DNA of 64,000 nucleotides from DASWNP01 sp036399175 (GTDB lineage: Bacteria > Acidobacteriota > Blastocatellia > Pyrinomonadales > Pyrinomonadaceae). Positions within the stretch are counted from its first letter, which is position 1. Each line of letters opens with the position of its first letter. The notes under the pieces are model-generated. The model searched no databases. It was not told where the DNA came from and saw nothing but the letters and a program-made list of their open reading frames with translations. The position numbers and the translations under genes are program-made. The stretch spans positions 13,970 through 77,969 of the forward strand of contig DASWNP010000011.1 of the NCBI GenBank assembly GCA_036399175.1. Direction: 5' to 3'. Below, piece by piece: positions 1 to 8,853 of this stretch.

Positions 1-855
1 CCCCATGTTGTAGCTCGCTTCGGCGTAGTTGCCGCTCTCAAGGCGAAGCGCGGCGGTGAGCGCCTCGCTGGCTTCGTCCCAGTGGCCGAGGCGTATGAGG
101 ACGACTCCGAGGTTGTTCTGTGCGCGCGAGTAGTTGCCGTTCTTCTGCGCGATGGCTTTGCGGTAGGCTTCGGCGGCGGCCTGCGCGTCGTCGAGGCGCG
201 CGAGAGCGTTGCCGATGTTGTAGAAGGAGATGGGGTCGAAGCGCTCGACGCGCATCATCGAGCGCAGGAGCGTGACGGCGTCGGCGGTGCGTTTGAGTTC
301 GACGAGACGGTCGGCGAGCTGGCGTTGCAGACGCACGCGGTCGGCTTCCGTCTTCGCGTCGAGAATCTGCGCGCGAAGCTCTTCAAGCTCGGCCTCGACG
401 CGCGTGGCCGCATCGGCGACGACGTTCGGCGTATCTTTCGGAGAAGCGGCGACGCCAGACGCGGGCACGCTGGCCGACGCGGGCGCAGTTGAAGAAGGAG
501 ACGGCGCGGACGACTCCGTTGCCGAGACGCGACGGGCGCGCACCGTCGTCGTACCGACGGCGGAAGTATCGACGGCGCTAGGTGCAGAGGCGGCGGGCTT
601 CGACGTAGCGGTGGGCGTTGCAGGCGCGCTGTTCTTCGCGGCAGCGGCGTTCTTCGCCGAGGTGTCGCTCTTGGCGGCGGCGCGCGGCTCGGTCTGGTCT
701 GAGACGGTCGGCTTCCTGCTGCCCTGTGCGTGTGCGGCAGTCGAGAGGCAGGCCGCGAGCGCGATTGAGAGGGCGGCGCAGGAGCCGAAGAGAGCGAGGC
801 GCGCAGGCTTCGTCGGAGCAGGCGGGGGATTTAGAAACGTCTTGTCGAGGAGCAT
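1..855 (-). CDS. Secreted TPR-repeat protein, partial (3' end beyond window)
   Basis: The minus-strand frame from an ATG at 855 stays open to base 1, giving 285 residues without a stop. A GGAG ribosome-binding site lies at 864-867. The N-terminus has a signal peptide (hydrophobic stretch ending near AHAQ at about residue 45). An Ala/Thr/Ser/Pro-rich linker follows to about residue 125, then a charged helical segment rich in Glu, Arg and Leu, then at least three TPR-like units (for example FYNIGNALARLDDAQAAAEA and YSRAQNNLGVVLIRLG). It probably acts in the periplasm or at the envelope as a protein-protein scaffold. It is the last gene seen of the EPS core strand. No specific family is recognised, and the missing C-terminus could hold a further domain. 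Confidence 0.75.
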   Translation of the reverse strand, partial: MLLDKTFLNPPPAPTKPARLALFGSCAALSIALAACLSTAAHAQGSRKPTVSDQTEPRAAAKSDTSAKNAAAAKNSAPATPTATSKPAASAPSAVDTSAVGTTTVRARRVSATESSAPSPSSTAPASASVPASGVAASPKDTPNVVADAATRVEAELEELRAQILDAKTEADRVRLQRQLADRLVELKRTADAVTLLRSMMRVERFDPISFYNIGNALARLDDAQAAAEAYRKAIAQKNGNYSRAQNNLGVVLIRLGHWDEASEALTAALRLESGNYAEASYNMG

Positions 856-914
856 CGTCTTTTCTCCGTCTTCAAAAGTCGCTTGATGGAATATCGAAAG
901 CGAGCATCCGGCTT

Positions 915-943
915 TGAGTCTTAATCTGGTGCTGAGTCTTAAT
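915..943. repeat. Direct repeat of 11 bases at a 3' gene end
   Basis: The 11-mer tgagtcttaat occurs at 915-925 and again at 933-943, period 18. The second copy contains the TAA stop of the Asp-box protein gene (939-941, minus strand). The placement at a stop codon resembles that of the heptad arrays elsewhere in the window, but the period is not seven. Confidence 0.55.
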
Positions 944-2138
944 TTCGCGTGACGCCTTTGAGCGAGGGCGTCGAGGTCGGCGCTTGGGGCGCGCTGGAGT
1001 AATGAAGGATTGTTCCGCCGAAGCCGACCGCCCAACCGTGTGTGCGCCCGACGAAGGAGAGGCGTTCGAGCGGATGCTCGGTGCCGCTTGGGACGAGTTG
1101 CCAGAGAGTGCCGCCGTCGGTCGTGTGCAGGAGCGTTCCATTCGCACCGGCAGCCCAGCCTTCCTGCGCGTCGAAGAATTTGACATCGAAGAGGTCTGCC
1201 GAGACGTTCGACGCCTGAGCGCGCCAGGAGTGCCCGCCGTTCGCGGTGTGGAAAATCCGACCGCCCGCGCCGACCGCCCAACCGCGACGCTCGTCGGCGA
1301 ACGAGACGGCGTTCAATCTGGGAGAGACGGACGCGGCGGGCGCTGTAGCCGAAGAGGCGAGCGAAGCGGAAGCGTTAACGGCAGCAGCGTCGAGCGAGGG
1401 GCGAAGCGCCGACTCGGTTTCGACGCGGCCTGCGCGCCACGTCGCGCCGCTATCGGAAGTTTGCAAAAAGACGGAGCCCGCGCCGACGAGCCAACCCGTC
1501 TGCGCGTCGGCGAGGAATGCGCCGCCGAGCAGGAGATAACGAGTGGGCACGCGCTGACGAGCCCACGTCGCGCCGCCGTCACTGGAAGCGTAGAGCGCGC
1601 CCGCTTCCCCGAAGACCCACGCGTGCGCGCGGCCGGCGAACAGGAGTCGCACGAGACGCACGTCAACGTCGTCGCCCGTCGCGCGCACGCGCTTCCAAGT
1701 CGCGCCGCCGTCGGTCGTGCGTAGCAGATAGGAGCGCGGCTCGTCTTTCGTCTGAAGCGCGTAGATGCTGCGGTCGCAGACGAGCCAGCCCGTCTCCGCA
1801 TCGGAGAAATAAACGTCGCGCAGCGCATCTTCGGTCGGACGAGCGCGCACTTTCCACGTCGCGCCGCCGTCCGCAGTCAAGAGCAGCGCGCCGTTTCCGC
1901 CCACCGCCCAGCCGCGACGCTCGTCAAGAAAATAGACCGAGCGCAGCCAGGCCATCGTGCCCGAAGACTGGCGTCGCCACGCGCCCTGCGCGCGGGCGGA
2001 GGGGGAAGAAAGGGAAAAGGGAAAAGGGGAAAGGGATAAGACGGCGAGCAGCACGACGAGACGAGACGACGCACGGCGCGACGCTTCGCGCACGGTCTTT
2101 CTTCTCATCACGTTCGTCGCTTGTCCTCTATCCTTCAT
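939..2138 (-). CDS. Secreted Asp-box / YCF48-like beta-propeller protein
   Basis: The protein has 399 residues, or 389 if translation starts at the second Met (ATG 2106-2108), which gives a more typical signal peptide (MRRKTVREA followed by a hydrophobic core). It carries at least six repeats of a blade motif with the Asp-box signature S/T-x-DGGATW followed by a GWAVG-type strand, as in BNR sialidase-like and YCF48/HCF136-like propellers. It is presumably exported and structural, or an assembly factor; no enzymatic residues can be assigned. The stretch after the hydrophobic core (LSLSPFPFSLSS) is encoded by a G/C-rich heptad repeat (2000-2040), which suggests the repeat expanded inside the signal-peptide region. 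It lies just downstream of the Wza-like gene. Confidence 0.75.
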   Translation of the reverse strand: MKDRGQATNVMRRKTVREASRRASSRLVVLLAVLSLSPFPFSLSSPSARAQGAWRRQSSGTMAWLRSVYFLDERRGWAVGGNGALLLTADGGATWKVRARPTEDALRDVYFSDAETGWLVCDRSIYALQTKDEPRSYLLRTTDGGATWKRVRATGDDVDVRLVRLLFAGRAHAWVFGEAGALYASSDGGATWARQRVPTRYLLLGGAFLADAQTGWLVGAGSVFLQTSDSGATWRAGRVETESALRPSLDAAAVNASASLASSATAPAASVSPRLNAVSFADERRGWAVGAGGRIFHTANGGHSWRAQASNVSADLFDVKFFDAQEGWAAGANGTLLHTTDGGTLWQLVPSGTEHPLERLSFVGRTHGWAVGFGGTILHYSSAPQAPTSTPSLKGVTRN

Positions 2139-2201
2139 CTCTAAATTACAACGCTCCGTCTTCCCCTTTACCCCTTCCCCTTTTCCCCTTTTACCCCCTC
2201 C
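2000..2201. repeat. Heptad inverted-repeat element HR1 (G-rich word)
   Basis: Bases 2000-2040 are a run of degenerate heptads of the type AGGGAAA. Bases 2161-2201 are the complementary C-rich array, directly after the TAG stop (2202-2204) of the Wza-like gene when read on the minus strand. The two arms are about 120 bases apart, and the interval holds the start of the Asp-box protein gene, so one arm lies inside coding sequence. Confidence 0.65.
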
Positions 2202-3194
2202 CTAGAATCCTCCCGTGAAGATACGCGCGAAGCTGAGGACGGGGAGAAGACTGAGAACTTTCTGGATGGTCTTGAAGCGGTTGCCGGGGACGACGACCTG
2301 GTCGCCGGGCGAGAGAAAGTAGTTGTTGAGGGCTTTGCCTTTTTCGATAGCATCGACGTTGAGAGGGAGAGGCTGAAGCCTGCCGTCGGCCAACTGCTTG
2401 AGGACGTAGACCTTCTTCTTATCGCCGGTGGGCAGCACGCCTCCGGCTTCGTAGAGGGCTTCGATAATACTCATGCGGCGGTTCATCACGCGGATGCCGG
2501 GCTGCGCCACGTCGCCGATGACGCCGTAGCGCGCCGACATCGCCTTCTCAAGCGTGACGGTCACTTTCGGCTCGATGATGTACTCGTCGAGATGACGCGT
2601 GATTTCGGCGGCGACCTGCTCGGTCGTTTTTCCATTGACCATCAAGCCTTCGGGGACGAACCAGTAGGAGATGCGACCGTTGGGCGGAATGGTCAGGTTG
2701 CCCATCGAATATCTATCCTGATTGAAGACGCGGATGGAGATAACGTCTTCGGGGCCGAGACGGTAGGAGGTCATAAAGTTGTTGTAGTAAGGCACGACGG
2801 CTTGCTCTTCTTCCGACAACTGCTCGCGGCGGTTGGCCTGTATCTCGGCGGGCACATCCGAGGGCACGACGCGCGTATCGTCAGGCTCAAGCCGGTCGCG
2901 CTTGGGGAGGGCGACGGGCGCGGGCGTCTGCGCGGCAGGCGTCGTCGAAGTCTGCGCTTCGCTCTCGGTGATGCGTATCGCATCCGTGCCGGGTTTCGGC
3001 TTGCCTTTGGTCTCAATCATCTGGTCGGTGGGTGTGGCGGGCGGCGTCTGCGCCGCGTCCTCCCTCTTCGTCTCCGGCGCGGGCGTCGGCGTCGGCTGCT
3101 GCGACACGGACGCGGCGGCGCTTAAAGGCGACAGCGCGAGCATGAGAGCCAACTGTGCGAAGGCGACCTGAGCGAGCTTTCGATTCAACTGCAT
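2202..3194 (-). CDS. Polysaccharide export outer-membrane protein (Wza/EpsA-like)
   Basis: The 330-residue protein starts at the ATG of MQLNRKLAQ (3192-3194), preceded by a strong AGGAGG site; a longer frame upstream runs into intergenic repeat. The N-terminus is a signal peptide (LALMLALSPLSAAASV) without a lipobox Cys, unlike classical Wza. A Pro/Thr-rich linker follows. The poly_export domain begins near YRLGPEDVISIRVF (about residue 145) and includes the strand pattern LTIPPNGRISYWFVPEGLMVNG. An SLBB-like domain follows (YGVIGDVAQPGIR to the C-terminus). The family forms the outer-membrane channel for Wzy-dependent EPS. It sits directly after the polyprenyl transferase and close to the autokinase and Wzz-like genes, the usual XrtA arrangement. 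Confidence 0.9.
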   Translation of the reverse strand: MQLNRKLAQVAFAQLALMLALSPLSAAASVSQQPTPTPAPETKREDAAQTPPATPTDQMIETKGKPKPGTDAIRITESEAQTSTTPAAQTPAPVALPKRDRLEPDDTRVVPSDVPAEIQANRREQLSEEEQAVVPYYNNFMTSYRLGPEDVISIRVFNQDRYSMGNLTIPPNGRISYWFVPEGLMVNGKTTEQVAAEITRHLDEYIIEPKVTVTLEKAMSARYGVIGDVAQPGIRVMNRRMSIIEALYEAGGVLPTGDKKKVYVLKQLADGRLQPLPLNVDAIEKGKALNNYFLSPGDQVVVPGNRFKTIQKVLSLLPVLSFARIFTGGF

Positions 3195-3210
3195 TGACTT
3201 CCTCCTGAAT

Positions 3211-3382
3211 CGGACGATGGACGATAGACGATGGACGATGGAGGAAAGCGAGTTGGCTCTCGTGCATCGTCCCTCGGCTATGGTCTGCTGTCCGTCATTC
3301 ATCATTCATCTCTTCCTACCGTCGATGGCCTACAGGTCAAAGCCTCTCGTCCATCGTCCATCGTCTATCGTCTATCGTCCGT
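3211..3382. repeat. Heptad inverted-repeat element HR2 (ATGGACG word)
   Basis: The left arm (3211-3243) is made of heptads such as ATGGACG and ATAGACG. The right arm (3348-3380) is its complement, with CATCGTC and TATCGTC units. The array begins immediately after the TAA stop (3383-3385) of the polyprenyl transferase gene on the minus strand. The interior also holds a short run of another word (cattcatcattcatc, about 3297-3311). Confidence 0.85.
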
Positions 3383-4771
3383 TTACGTTCCACGACCGAA
3401 GAGAATCGTCTTGACGGTCTCGAAAAGAATAACGGCGTCGAGCACGAGGCTCTGGTTCTTGATGTAGTAGAGGTCGTATTGAAGCTTCTGGCGCGCGTCT
3501 TCGATAGACGCGCCGTAAGGGTACTTAATCTGCGCCCAGCCGGTGAGGCCGGGCGCGATGAGGTGTCGCTGCTCGTAGAAGGGAATCTCTTCGGCGAGCT
3601 GGGCGACGAAGTGCGGGCGCTCGGGTCGGGGCCCGACGAAGTTCATCTCCCCTTTGAGGATGTTCCAGAACTGCGGTATCTCATCGACGCGAATCTTGCG
3701 GATGATACGCCCGACGCGAGTGGTGCGGTCGTCGTCCGAGCGCGCCCAGACGGGGCCGTCCTTCTCCGCGTCAATCCGCATCGAGCGAAACTTCATAATC
3801 GTAAAGGGGCGACCGTTTTTGCCGACGCGCTCCTGCTTGTAGAGGACGGGGCCCGGCGAGTCGAGCTTGATAACGAGCGCGGTGAGAAGCGCGACGGGCA
3901 GAGAGATGAGCCCGCCGACGAGCGCGACGCCGCGATGCATCGCCGTGCGAAAGACGGCGCTCAGGCGCGCCTGCCTGCCGCGACCCGAAAAGATGAGCCA
4001 CGAGGGGCGAAGCATTTCGAGATTGACGCGCCCCGTCAGTCGTTCGTAGAAGGAGGCATATTCCTCTATGGCGACGTTGCCGGAGAGACTCAGGTCGAGC
4101 AACTGCTTGACGGGAAACTGCCCGCGCCGCTCGTTCATCGCCACGACGATGCGGTCAACATGCTCGCGCCTGACCAACTGCGGCATCTCGTGCGTCAGCC
4201 CGATGACGCGCGGGTTGACGAGACTCTGGCCGACCAGCTCCGGCTTGTTATCGACGAAGCCGACGATGCGATAGCCCGCGTCGCGTCGCTCCAAAACCTC
4301 GCGCGCAATCTCGATGGCCGATTGCCCTGAGCCGACGATGAGAATGCGCTCGCCGACGTTCGGGTGTCCCAAAAGCCAGTGAATCGAGACGCGCCAGGCG
4401 ACCATGAAGGTCAGGGCGAGCGGCAGCGAGATGAGAGAGATGCCGCGCCCCATCATCAACTGCGGCAGCGCGTAGAAGACCACCGCCAGAGCAATCCACG
4501 CGAGCCCGAGCGCCTGCACGAGACGAAGGACAAGCTCGCGCCGGTCGTGCATGACGACGAAGTCGTAGAGGTCGTAGAGATAGAAGGCGGCGAGACAGAA
4601 GAGGGCGGCGAGCGCCGCTTTGTAGAAGCCGTGATTGACGACCAGTTCCTGATAGGCATCGCCCGCACCGAGACGCAGGTGCGCCGCCGCTACCACGCTG
4701 CCGAAGAGCAGCGCAGCCTCGGCGACGAGCAGAAGCGTCGTCCGCGTGTTGAAGCGTGCCGACAGAGCCAA
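3383..4771 (-). CDS. Undecaprenyl-phosphate sugar phosphotransferase (EpsB/WbaP family)
   Basis: This 462-residue membrane enzyme transfers a sugar phosphate to undecaprenyl phosphate, the first step of EPS repeat-unit assembly at the inner membrane. Four to five N-terminal membrane segments (to about residue 145) are followed by a Rossmann-like CoA_binding_3 region (RILIVGSGQSAIEIAREV), one further membrane helix, and the catalytic bac_transf domain from about 270 to the end, with KQERVGKNGRPFTIMKFRSM, the DEIPQFWNILKGEMNFVGPRPERP motif and APGLTGWAQI. Length and architecture fit the exosortase-associated TIGR03013-type family. The start codon is TTG (4769-4771), with a GGAGG site inside the end of the autokinase gene 6 bp away, which suggests translational coupling. 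Confidence 0.92.
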   Translation of the reverse strand: MALSARFNTRTTLLLVAEAALLFGSVVAAAHLRLGAGDAYQELVVNHGFYKAALAALFCLAAFYLYDLYDFVVMHDRRELVLRLVQALGLAWIALAVVFYALPQLMMGRGISLISLPLALTFMVAWRVSIHWLLGHPNVGERILIVGSGQSAIEIAREVLERRDAGYRIVGFVDNKPELVGQSLVNPRVIGLTHEMPQLVRREHVDRIVVAMNERRGQFPVKQLLDLSLSGNVAIEEYASFYERLTGRVNLEMLRPSWLIFSGRGRQARLSAVFRTAMHRGVALVGGLISLPVALLTALVIKLDSPGPVLYKQERVGKNGRPFTIMKFRSMRIDAEKDGPVWARSDDDRTTRVGRIIRKIRVDEIPQFWNILKGEMNFVGPRPERPHFVAQLAEEIPFYEQRHLIAPGLTGWAQIKYPYGASIEDARQKLQYDLYYIKNQSLVLDAVILFETVKTILFGRGT

Positions 4772-4777
4772 AAGCCT

Positions 4778-5905
4778 CTAGACCTCCTCTTCCTCGTAGC
4801 GCGTCTCTGCCGCGTCGTCTCTCGCCGCCGAAGCGTCGGTGGTGGCGGCAGTCGTCGCATCAGGCCGACGGTTGTAGCGACGCTGGTAGTAGTAGTTCTG
4901 CTCGTTCATCACTTCGTCCGAGCCGTTGAGGACGACGCCGAGCAGGCGCTCGCGCGGGAGCGATTCGAGCAGGCGGTCGAGCGCGGCGTAGCGCGTGCGG
5001 CCTGAGCGGGCGATGATGAGCGCGCCGTCGGCGCGATTGATGAGCACCGCCGCGTCCGTGAAGATGCCGAGCGGCGGCGCGTCGATGATGATGCAGTCAA
5101 ACATCGTTCGCACTTCGCGGAGCACCGCCGAGAACTTCGGCCCCGAGAGCAGCTCGGCGACGTTATCGCGCGCCGAGCCGCCGGGCAGAAGGAAGAGACC
5201 GGAAGGCTCAAGGCGGAGGATGGTTTCGGCGAGCGTAGCCTCGCCGTTCAAAACTTCGGAGAGACCCGTCGGCGCGTCGATGCCGAGATAGTCGGCGGCG
5301 CAGGGCTGCCGGAGGTCGCCGTCAATCAGGAGCGCGCGCATGCCGTCGGTCTGCGCGAGCAGCCATGAGAGGTTGATGGCCGTTAAGGTCTTCCCCTCCA
5401 TGATGGAGGCGGAGGTGACGACGAAGGCTTGAAGCTTACGTCGCTCGCTCGCGTGCAGGATGCGCGTGCGCAGGCTGCGGAAACGCTCGGCGTGTGGCGA
5501 GCGCGGCTGCGTGATGGCGACGAGGTGTGGTTCGACGCGCGCGGCGGAAATCTCCAGTGCGGCGAATTCCGGCGTGCGCGTCGAACCGGCAGCGCCCAAA
5601 GTTGCCCCAGCAACACGCGACGCCTGCCAGTCGGGGAGTGCCGACCCTTCCGGCTGCGGTTTCGTGCGCTCATTGGACGCTGATGTCTGCGCCGTCTCCG
5701 GCGCATTGAAGTAGAGGGAAGAACGCAGGATGTGCTCGGGCAGACCCGCGACCGAATCGCCGCCGTGCCCGTTGGCCTCCTGGTGGCCGTTCGGATGGGC
5801 GTCGTTGTCGTGAAGCGCCGCCGCGTCGCCTGACCCGCTCGCCTTCTTCCTGTGCGCGCCGTTCGTGTCGGCGGCGCGTTTCAAAGCTTCGTAAACTCTG
5901 CCCAT
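4778..5905 (-). CDS. Tyrosine-protein autokinase (BY-kinase, CpsD/EpsG type)
   Basis: This cytoplasmic bacterial tyrosine kinase of about 375 residues controls chain length and export through its Wzz-type partner. The nucleotide site shows a Walker A variant (SASIMEGKT, about 165-173), Walker A' (LLIDGDLRQP, about 192-201) and Walker B (CIIIDAPP, about 271-278). A C-terminal Tyr cluster (QNYYYQRRY) is followed by an acidic tail, as expected for autophosphorylation. The N-terminus MGRVYEALKRA is typical of the exosortase-associated family, so the ATG at 5903-5905 is chosen over a GTG one codon upstream. A GGAG site precedes it, and the ATG overlaps the TGA of the upstream ATPase gene (TGATG). 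There is no membrane segment, so this is the detached kinase type. Confidence 0.93.
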   Translation of the reverse strand: MGRVYEALKRAADTNGAHRKKASGSGDAAALHDNDAHPNGHQEANGHGGDSVAGLPEHILRSSLYFNAPETAQTSASNERTKPQPEGSALPDWQASRVAGATLGAAGSTRTPEFAALEISAARVEPHLVAITQPRSPHAERFRSLRTRILHASERRKLQAFVVTSASIMEGKTLTAINLSWLLAQTDGMRALLIDGDLRQPCAADYLGIDAPTGLSEVLNGEATLAETILRLEPSGLFLLPGGSARDNVAELLSGPKFSAVLREVRTMFDCIIIDAPPLGIFTDAAVLINRADGALIIARSGRTRYAALDRLLESLPRERLLGVVLNGSDEVMNEQNYYYQRRYNRRPDATTAATTDASAARDDAAETRYEEEEV

Positions 5906-7017
5906 CACATTTCTCCAAGATGATCCCAGCGACGAAAGGCCGCGCCGACTTCGTCCTTCTCCGAAGCCCGCCCGCTCGTCTCTTCGTGCCTCGACGGGAC
6001 GGACAACAAATCAGCATCCGTCTCATCAAGCTGCCCTGACGTTGCCGAGCCGCCGCCAACGTTTGCCGATACGGTCGTCTCTCTGGCCGACGCTGCTCCT
6101 GCGGCGGGCGTCGCAGCTCCCGCAGCCCAAAGCTCCGCGCGCCCCGAAGCCGTGAAAATCCTCGCGGGCGCTTCGCGCTCTTCGCCGATTTGTCGCCCGC
6201 GCGTCGAGTTCGGCAGCATGTCGAAGGTGGCGGCCACGTCTTCGATAATCGAGCGGCTGATGGTCTCTGCCCCTGCGGCGTAGCCTGTCAGGAGGGCGTT
6301 GTCGCAGAGGTTGTTAATCTGGCGCGGGATGCCTTCGGAACAACGGAAGATGTAATCGACCGCGCCCGGCGAGAAGATGTCCGTGCGCTCGGCTCCGGCC
6401 ACTAAGAGACGCGAGGTGATGTAGCGCTCGGTCTCTTCGATGTTGGGGAGCGCCTTGATTTCGCAGCGCAGGGCGACGCGCTGTTTGAGCTGGCGCAAGT
6501 CCGGGTTGTTCAAAACGTCGCGCAGCTCCGGCTGACCCGTGAGGATGATTTGCAGTTGCTTGGCCGTGTCCGACTCGAAGTTTGAGAGCAGACGGATTTC
6601 TTCCAGCACGCTCGTCGAAAGCCCGTGCGACTCGTCGACGATGAGCACGGTGCGAAGCCCTCGCGCGTGGCGCGACTCAAGCGTTCTGCCGAGCGCAAGC
6701 AGCAGCTCCGACTTGTTCTCCCACTCCTGCACGTTGAGGAGCGAGGCGATGTGCTGGTAAAACTCCGGCACGGCGAGGCGCGGGTTGAAGATGTAGGCGA
6801 CGAGCACCGTGCGGTCGAGGCGATTCATCATCCAGCGCAGGATGGTTGTCTTGCCCGTGCCGACCTCGCCTGTGACGACGATGAGACCCTTGCCGCTCTC
6901 GATGCCGTAATGCAGGTTCGCCATCGCCTCCGTGTGCGACGGCGTAAAGTAGATGAAGCGCGGATCGGGCGTCAGCGCGAACGGCAACTCTTTCAACCCG
7001 TAGAACTCTCTGTACAC
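5905..7017 (-). CDS. XrtA-associated ExeA/MshM-like AAA ATPase
   Basis: This 370-residue P-loop ATPase matches the exosortase-associated family (TIGR03015 type). It opens with MYREFYGLKELPFALTPDP. Walker A is GEVGTGKTT (50-58) and Walker B is LIVDES (about 125-130), with downstream sensor-like sequence (QIILTGQPEL). The AAA core ends near residue 270, and the rest is a Ser/Ala-rich low-complexity tail. The start is a GTG (7015-7017) with a well placed GGAGG site. The family is always found beside Wzz- and autokinase-type genes in EPS/PEP-CTERM loci; its exact role is unknown but it is probably regulatory or secretion-linked. Confidence 0.92.
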   Translation of the reverse strand: MYREFYGLKELPFALTPDPRFIYFTPSHTEAMANLHYGIESGKGLIVVTGEVGTGKTTILRWMMNRLDRTVLVAYIFNPRLAVPEFYQHIASLLNVQEWENKSELLLALGRTLESRHARGLRTVLIVDESHGLSTSVLEEIRLLSNFESDTAKQLQIILTGQPELRDVLNNPDLRQLKQRVALRCEIKALPNIEETERYITSRLLVAGAERTDIFSPGAVDYIFRCSEGIPRQINNLCDNALLTGYAAGAETISRSIIEDVAATFDMLPNSTRGRQIGEEREAPARIFTASGRAELWAAGAATPAAGAASARETTVSANVGGGSATSGQLDETDADLLSVPSRHEETSGRASEKDEVGAAFRRWDHLGEM

Positions 7018-7030
7018 TCAAACCTCCGAA

Positions 7031-7118
7031 ATGATGAATTAGGAATGATGAATGCGGAATGAAAAGCAGAAAGCAGTTCTTCTTTAATTCATCATTCCGC
7101 ATTCATCATTCATCATTT
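7031..7118. repeat. Heptad inverted-repeat element HR3 (ATGATGA/ATGCGGA words)
   Basis: The left arm (7031-7062) contains heptads ATGATGA, ATTAGGA and ATGCGGA. The right arm (about 7085-7118) is the complementary array. The apex reads ttaaagaagaactgctttc on the minus strand. It lies between the Wzz-like gene stop (7123-7125) and the ATPase gene start, so it forms a long imperfect hairpin in the 3' flank of the Wzz-like gene. Confidence 0.88.
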
Positions 7119-7122
7119 CTTT

Positions 7123-8748
7123 TCAGCTTCTCGACGCGAAGATTTCGAGGACGCGCGTCGTTTTCAAGATAAAGGCCAGCGCCGGGACGCTCGCGACGGT
7201 CAGGATGAGACCGGCGAAGGCGAGCGCGGCGCGGCGGAGCTTCTGTCGCCTCTCTTCGCGCGGCGTGAGCAGCTCGGGAACGGAGATGAGCACGGGCAGC
7301 CCCGTATAATGCTCGGCGTCTTCGGTCGTCTGGATGGTCAAAAGGCGCGGCACTTCAAAGGCGGCGGCTAAGGCGAGTCCCGCGCCTAAGCCGAGCATCA
7401 GTCCGAGCAGCATGAGCATCGAGCGCTTGGGCGCGATGGGCTGTTCGGGCAGGCTGGCCGGGTCGATGACGGCGATTGACTCGCCCTGCTGGTTGGCGGC
7501 GACGCTGGCCGTGATGTCCGCGTCCTGTCGCTGCTTGAGCCGTTCCTCGTAGATGGCCTTCTTCGACTGGTACTCGCGGTCGAGGACGCTCAAGCCGACT
7601 TCAGCGTTCGGCACGTTGTTGATGCGCTGCGAGATGTCGGCTATCTGCCCCTGAACTATCTCAAGCTGTTTCTGCTGGCGCTTGATTTCGGCCTCGATGG
7701 CCGACATGTTGTTTCTGTAGGTGGTGATGCGAAGGTCAACGCGGTTCTCAAGCTGGCGACGTTTGTCCTCTATCTTCTGCTTGCCATCTTCGACCATCTC
7801 GTCCATCTGGCGCTGGATGGCCTTTATCTCGGCCTCCTTTTTAAGCACGTCCGGGTGCTTCGGCTTGTACTGCGAGAGAAGATTCTGTTTCTCGGATTCG
7901 AGGTCGGCCTTGCGACGGATAAGCTCGCCGTAGGCGGGCGTGGTTTTGGGGTCGCCGACGAGCTGCGCCACGTCGAGTATCTCCTGGTCGCGCTGCTTGG
8001 AAGTGTCGCCGAGGAGGTTGCTCTGCGCGGTCAACTGGTCGCGCAGGCGTCCCATCTCGGTGACGTAGGTCTTCTGCTGCTCGTAGAGACCGGAAAGACG
8101 CTCGACGAGCGCGGCGGAGGCCGAAGGCAGGTTGTCCTTGTTCTTCAACATGAACTCAAGGCGCTGACGGTCGATTATGTCAAGCTCGTCTTTCGCCTGC
8201 TGGAGCTTCTGCTCGAAGAACTCTTTGGTCTGCGTGGACTCTTCGGTGGCCGCCTTGGTCTGCGCGTTGACGTACTTGCTGGCAAGCTCGGCGGTGACGG
8301 CCTGCGCGGTCTTCGGGTCGGAGGCGCGGAAAGAGAGGTTGAAGCCGTTGGTCACGTCGTTGCGGCTGGTGTTGATTTTGACGCTGATGTCGCGCATGCG
8401 CATGCGCTCGACGAGCGAGTCCATCGGCTCGCCGCGTCGGCGCTCGGCCGCGTAGAGGTCGTAGCGCTCGATGAGCGGTTCGAGCGACGAGCGGCTGACA
8501 ATCTCCTGGCCGATGTTGTTGATGCGCAGGCTCAGGTCGTTGTCGGGCAGGCGCGGCACTACCGAAGAAGAGATGGTCGCCGGTCGGACGGTCAGAAGCG
8601 TCGATGATTCGTAAACGTCCGGCAGACGCCTCGCCACCCACGCCACCGCCAGCGCGACTGCGATGGTCGGCAGCACGATGAGCCACTTGCGCTTCCAAAG
8701 TATGCGCGCATACTCGCCCGGCTTGCGCTGTCGAAATTCAACACTCAT
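7123..8748 (-). CDS. Polysaccharide chain-length determinant (Wzz/GumC-like, XrtA type)
   Basis: This 541-residue inner-membrane co-polymerase sets EPS chain length and links polymerisation to the Wza channel. An N-terminal membrane helix (WLIVLPTIAVALAVAWVA, about 20-40) is followed by the Wzz domain (YESSTLLTVRP) and a long coiled coil (about 170-390, rich in Gln, Lys and Glu). Two C-terminal hydrophobic segments follow (MLMLLGLMLGLGAGLALAAA and the terminal LAFAGLILTVASV region). The start is MSVEFRQRK (ATG 8746-8748) with a GGAG site; the upstream extension of the frame is repeat-derived. It lies upstream of the ATPase and autokinase genes, as expected for TIGR03007-type proteins. Confidence 0.92.
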   Translation of the reverse strand: MSVEFRQRKPGEYARILWKRKWLIVLPTIAVALAVAWVARRLPDVYESSTLLTVRPATISSSVVPRLPDNDLSLRINNIGQEIVSRSSLEPLIERYDLYAAERRRGEPMDSLVERMRMRDISVKINTSRNDVTNGFNLSFRASDPKTAQAVTAELASKYVNAQTKAATEESTQTKEFFEQKLQQAKDELDIIDRQRLEFMLKNKDNLPSASAALVERLSGLYEQQKTYVTEMGRLRDQLTAQSNLLGDTSKQRDQEILDVAQLVGDPKTTPAYGELIRRKADLESEKQNLLSQYKPKHPDVLKKEAEIKAIQRQMDEMVEDGKQKIEDKRRQLENRVDLRITTYRNNMSAIEAEIKRQQKQLEIVQGQIADISQRINNVPNAEVGLSVLDREYQSKKAIYEERLKQRQDADITASVAANQQGESIAVIDPASLPEQPIAPKRSMLMLLGLMLGLGAGLALAAAFEVPRLLTIQTTEDAEHYTGLPVLISVPELLTPREERRQKLRRAALAFAGLILTVASVPALAFILKTTRVLEIFASRS

Positions 8749-8760
8749 GGATAAAACTCC

Positions 8761-8853
8761 AAAGCAAATGATGAATGATGAATGCGGAATGATGAATGAA
8801 AAGCAGTTTGTCTTTAATTCATCATTCATCATTCCGCATTCATCATTTGCTTT
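8761..8853. repeat. Heptad inverted-repeat element HR4 (ATGATGA/ATGCGGA words)
   Basis: This is a nearly perfect long inverted repeat: heptads ATGATGA and ATGCGGA in the left arm (8761-8799) and their complement in the right arm (8815-8853), bounded on both sides by AAAGCAAATG/CATTTGCTTT. The apex on the minus strand is ttaaagacaaactgctttt. It follows directly after the TGA stop (8854-8856) of the PrsT-like gene and precedes the Wzz-like gene. Confidence 0.92.

Noticed and set aside
82..886. Plus-strand open frames opposite the partial TPR gene
   Set aside because: They are Arg/Ala-rich antisense shadows in high-GC DNA. The minus strand shows a signal peptide, a ribosome site and TPR motifs.
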